In this document: piece by piece, positions 40,092 through 42,216 of the stretch | Numbering within the stretch: position 1 is the first letter of the stretch | Layout of the letters: each line of letters opens with the position of its first letter | Assembly (NCBI GenBank): GCA_030648035.1 | Contig: JAUSII010000042.1 | Location: 1 to 42,216, forward strand | Source: Deltaproteobacteria bacterium | Lineage (GTDB): Bacteria > UBA10199 > SPLOWO2-01-44-7 | Direction: 5' to 3' | Length of the DNA: 42,216 nucleotides | Translations under genes and position numbers: made by a program | The notes under the pieces: model-generated | The model's input: only the letters and a program-made list of their open reading frames with translations | Database searches by the model: none | Told to the model about the DNA's origin: nothing

Positions 40092-40132
40092 CGATTACGA
40101 ATGAGCTGCTCTACCAAATGAGCTACGTTGGC
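40092..40132 (-). pseudogene. 5' half of tRNA-Thr(CGT), cut just after the anticodon loop
   Basis: The minus strand carries an intact GCCAACG acceptor strand, a complete D arm (GCTCATTTGGTAGAGC), a GCTCA anticodon 5' stem and the full TTCGTAA loop, after which similarity stops. The break falls where tyrosine recombinases often cross over in tRNA genes. Confidence 0.75.
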
Positions 40133-40188
40133 CTACTTCTATTTACATTAGTCCTTGAGTCAAAGAACAAGTCCGCCGACCTGTCTTT

Positions 40189-40238
40189 CAAGGTTCCGCC
40201 TGCGGCGGAGCTGCGCGGCCCGGCAAAGCCGGACCTTG
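40189..40238. repeat. GC-rich compound inverted repeat
   Basis: The outer arms CAAGG/CCTTG enclose two stems, CCGCC-TGC-GGCGG (40196-40208) and CCGGC-AAA-GCCGG (40220-40232). It abuts a tRNA fragment. It could be a REP-like element or a terminator in either direction. Confidence 0.55.
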
Positions 40239-40257
40239 CCAGCTGAGCTACGTTGGC
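40239..40257 (-). pseudogene. 5' end fragment of tRNA-Thr
   Basis: The minus strand reads GCCAACGTAGCTCAGCTGG, identical to the first 19 nt of the intact tRNA, then diverges into a GC-rich dyad. Confidence 0.7.
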
Positions 40258-40316
40258 AAATGCCCGGGTTGGCTAGCAGGGAAAAGAGAAAATTGCAAGA
40301 ATCCCCCCTACAAATC

Positions 40317-42215
40317 TTAAGGTTTTTTCTTTTTGAGCAGCAGGGTCAGCAAAACGCCAATCACCACCGCAACCGATACCAAACCAAAAACGACATACAA
40401 TATCAGCCGGGTCAGCCCTCCCGCCACTTTTGTGACCGCGTGGGTGGTTACCTTCTGAACTACTGCTGCCGGAGGAATCTGCTGTTGGGGCATCTGTTGT
40501 TGCATTAATTGCTGAAAAGCCTGGACTCTTGGGTCGGTTGTTGGTGATGGAGTGGCCGGCGGGGGTGTTGCCGGAGGAGGTATTGCAGAAGGCGGTGCAG
40601 GTTGTTCAGCTGTTGGGGCGGTTGGTTGCACCGGAGCATTGCTTACTTGAATACCTAGACTATATGCATTGGGCTCTTTGTAACTATAAATGTCTGCATC
40701 GCGAACGTAGATATAGATCGGTCCGTCCGCTTTCACCTGAACATTTTCAAACCGGACAATGGCCCCACGATTGGCCGCCTTTTGCGACGCCATTTGAACG
40801 CGATCTCTGTCATAAATAGTAATGGAAAGTTCAGGGTTCATTGTCTGAGGGGTAACCACAAAGTTGTAACTCTGTCCCGCTTTGGCGGAAATTTTGAAAA
40901 AATCTTTGTCTCTGCTCCCCATCATCCAGTTGGTTGGATACTCCATTGGCTGGATTTCAAGTGCATTCATGATGTCCTCTCCGGCATCTCTGTCTGAATT
41001 GGCATCAGAATGGCTCGAGATTTTAATCTGGAACGGGCTGTTTTTGTGCATCGCATATTCGGCGCCGATCAAAATATAGTACCGTCCATCTTTCACGGCA
41101 GTAATCGTCGATGCCGCTTTTGAACTTCTTCCTGTAATATATTTGCTGTCGATCTCTTTGAATTCAGGATCCATCACACGAAAAGCAGCACGTGAATCGC
41201 CAACCCAATCATTTTCTATGGCTTCCCCTTTGTCATTGATCCTGACTCCCTTGTCCTGTGAAGCAATGGCAACATCCATCGTCTGTCCCCGTTTGAGATC
41301 GACATAAAAATAATCGTATTGTTTGGCGCGTTGGTGATGATCCAGGCGATATTCGATATCTGATTTCAGCGGAACGGCATCTTGAAATTGGTTCCCTCCG
41401 CGGATCTCCTGTCCTCTTGCGGCTTGTTCCGGTTTTTTGATGACCAGCGCTTTTTGCGTTGCTTGTTGCAGATTGGCAGTCAATGAAGCGGCATCTTTTG
41501 CATCAAAATAGGAACCGCCGGTCGCCTGCGAGATGGAAGAAAGCTGGGCCCGTGTTTTTTCATCCACGCGGAAGCCGATGGTGTGGATCGTCACTTTAAA
41601 ACCCTGCGCCAAAAGACTTTTGGCCTCGGCCACCGGATCACCGCCGCAGGTCTCTTCTCCATCGGTCAAAAGAATAATGACGTGTTGTGCCTCTTTACCC
41701 AAAAAAGCTTTTGTACATTCCTGCAAGGAATAGGCGATGGGGGTGTAGCCATTGGGTCTGATGGCATCGACTTTGGCCGAGATGGATGCAAAATCGAGCG
41801 ACTGAAAAGGGACCATCACCTCCACATCTTTGCAACTGGCGGCTTTGTCGGCTTTCGGCACCCGATGGGCATAGACGCACAATGAAACCGGAGTCCCCGA
41901 AGGAATGGACATCAGCGTTTGCTTGAGAGATTTTTTTGCAACCTCCATTTGGGTTTCCGCGCCCAGCATGTCGACCATGCTACCGGAGGCATCGAGAATA
42001 AATTGAATGTCGACTGGCGTCGGCATTTCATTGGAGGTTACTTGCGCTACAACGGGTGCTGGTGTCGGAGTTGCAACCGGAGCTTGCGTTACAGGTGTTG
42101 GCATCGCAGGTGCGGGCATCGGCATCGGTGTTATGGTCAAAGGTTGAGAGGGTGCAACCACTGGTGCGGGAGGTGTAGCGACTGGATACGCAGGCGCGGG
42201 TGTTTGCGCACGCGC
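40317..42215 (-). CDS. Von Willebrand factor A surface protein with C-terminal TM, N-terminus beyond the window
   Basis: The frame is open to the right edge, so the N-terminus is missing; 632 residues are visible. A Pro/Ala/Thr/Val-rich linker is followed by a VWA domain (~70-260) with intact MIDAS motif DASGS, the Thr region, and LLTDGEETCGGDP. Two beta-rich domains resembling pre-peptidase C-terminal (PPC) domains follow (~275-400 and ~405-520; YDYFYVDLKRGQTMDVAIA and KDFFKISAKAGQSYNFVV). A second Pro/Gln-rich linker leads to a TM helix and a KKKKP tail. It is probably a metal-dependent adhesin anchored at the inner membrane or a secretion partner. It lies outside the presumed ICE, beyond the tRNA. 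Confidence 0.85.
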   Translation of the reverse strand, partial: ARAQTPAPAYPVATPPAPVVAPSQPLTITPMPMPAPAMPTPVTQAPVATPTPAPVVAQVTSNEMPTPVDIQFILDASGSMVDMLGAETQMEVAKKSLKQTLMSIPSGTPVSLCVYAHRVPKADKAASCKDVEVMVPFQSLDFASISAKVDAIRPNGYTPIAYSLQECTKAFLGKEAQHVIILLTDGEETCGGDPVAEAKSLLAQGFKVTIHTIGFRVDEKTRAQLSSISQATGGSYFDAKDAASLTANLQQATQKALVIKKPEQAARGQEIRGGNQFQDAVPLKSDIEYRLDHHQRAKQYDYFYVDLKRGQTMDVAIASQDKGVRINDKGEAIENDWVGDSRAAFRVMDPEFKEIDSKYITGRSSKAASTITAVKDGRYYILIGAEYAMHKNSPFQIKISSHSDANSDRDAGEDIMNALEIQPMEYPTNWMMGSRDKDFFKISAKAGQSYNFVVTPQTMNPELSITIYDRDRVQMASQKAANRGAIVRFENVQVKADGPIYIYVRDADIYSYKEPNAYSLGIQVSNAPVQPTAPTAEQPAPPSAIPPPATPPPATPSPTTDPRVQAFQQLMQQQMPQQQIPPAAVVQKVTTHAVTKVAGGLTRLILYVVFGLVSVAVVIGVLLTLLLKKKKP

Positions 42216-42216
42216 A

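Larger units (their letters stand above)
39861..40316. other. Intergenic region with degenerate tRNA-Thr copies and short repeats
   Basis: These 456 bp lie on the 5' side of tRNA-Thr with no credible gene. They hold three partial tRNA copies in the same orientation as the intact gene, a 22-bp direct repeat and a GC-rich dyad, all listed separately. The short ORFs here run across tRNA sequence and are not coding. Confidence 0.7.

Noticed and set aside
39834-40121. Overlapping plus- and minus-strand ORFs of 88-95 codons
   Set aside because: They read through tRNA and tRNA-derived sequence and have no ribosome sites.

Overview
The window looks like a chromosomal segment of a diderm bacterium of the broad deltaproteobacterial type (Myxococcota/Bdellovibrionota-like or an uncultured relative). 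The signs are a Ser/Thr kinase with the HRDISPQN loop, an FHA-sigma54 activator fusion, large thrombospondin type 3 and Ig-like surface proteins, a C-terminal Cys-TM-basic sorting tail, and many lipoproteins. No lineage marker is present, so this placement is an inference. 

Layout. (1) 1-1061: the C-terminal end of a polymorphic-toxin-like protein with a nucleotidyltransferase-like GSRA...SDID signature, followed by a likely immunity gene. (2) 1093-12765: a tight operon encoding an RDD/prepilin-peptidase-like fusion, a lipoprotein, a 3061-residue surface protein and a parvulin-type PPIase lipoprotein. (3) 12762-13736 (-): a sigma54 activator (bEBP) with no sensor domain, divergent from (4) 14087-23492 (+): a packed operon encoding a PEGA protein, two surface lipoproteins, a tail-fibre-like protein, a Pal/OmpA-like protein, a Ser/Thr kinase and an FHA-sigma54 activator. 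(5) 23501-33782 (-): a type IV secretion/conjugation operon in the order VirB2-3-4-5-6-8-9-10, then a replication-relaxation-like protein and a coupling protein split into a membrane part and an ATPase part. (6) 34022-36415 (+): an outer-membrane protein, small cargo-type genes and an M23 endopeptidase. (7) 36416-37099: non-coding DNA dense in inverted repeats. (8) 37100-39788 (+): small mobile-element-type genes, an excisionase-like HTH protein and a tyrosine recombinase whose stop codon touches the 3' end of (9) a tRNA-Thr(CGT) gene (-). (10) 39861-40316: degenerate copies of that tRNA. (11) 40317 to the right edge (-): a von Willebrand A surface protein. 

Regions 5-8 look like the tRNA-proximal part of an integrative and conjugative element (ICE). 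The opposite att site was not found, so the left limit is unknown. 

The main result is regulatory. Four near-perfect sigma54 promoters (TTGGCAYG-N4-TTGC), plus one weaker one, sit in front of the surface/kinase operon, the T4SS operon, the outer-membrane-protein operon and the excisionase/integrase operon. The T4SS intergenic region and the xis/int promoter also share a three-half-site operator (TTTCCCAC-N2/3-GGGAAAG-N4-TTTCCC), in the same orientation and at a similar distance (61 and 69 bp) upstream of the promoter. This suggests that excision and transfer are switched on together by an enhancer-binding protein, possibly the FHA-sigma54 activator working under the neighbouring kinase.
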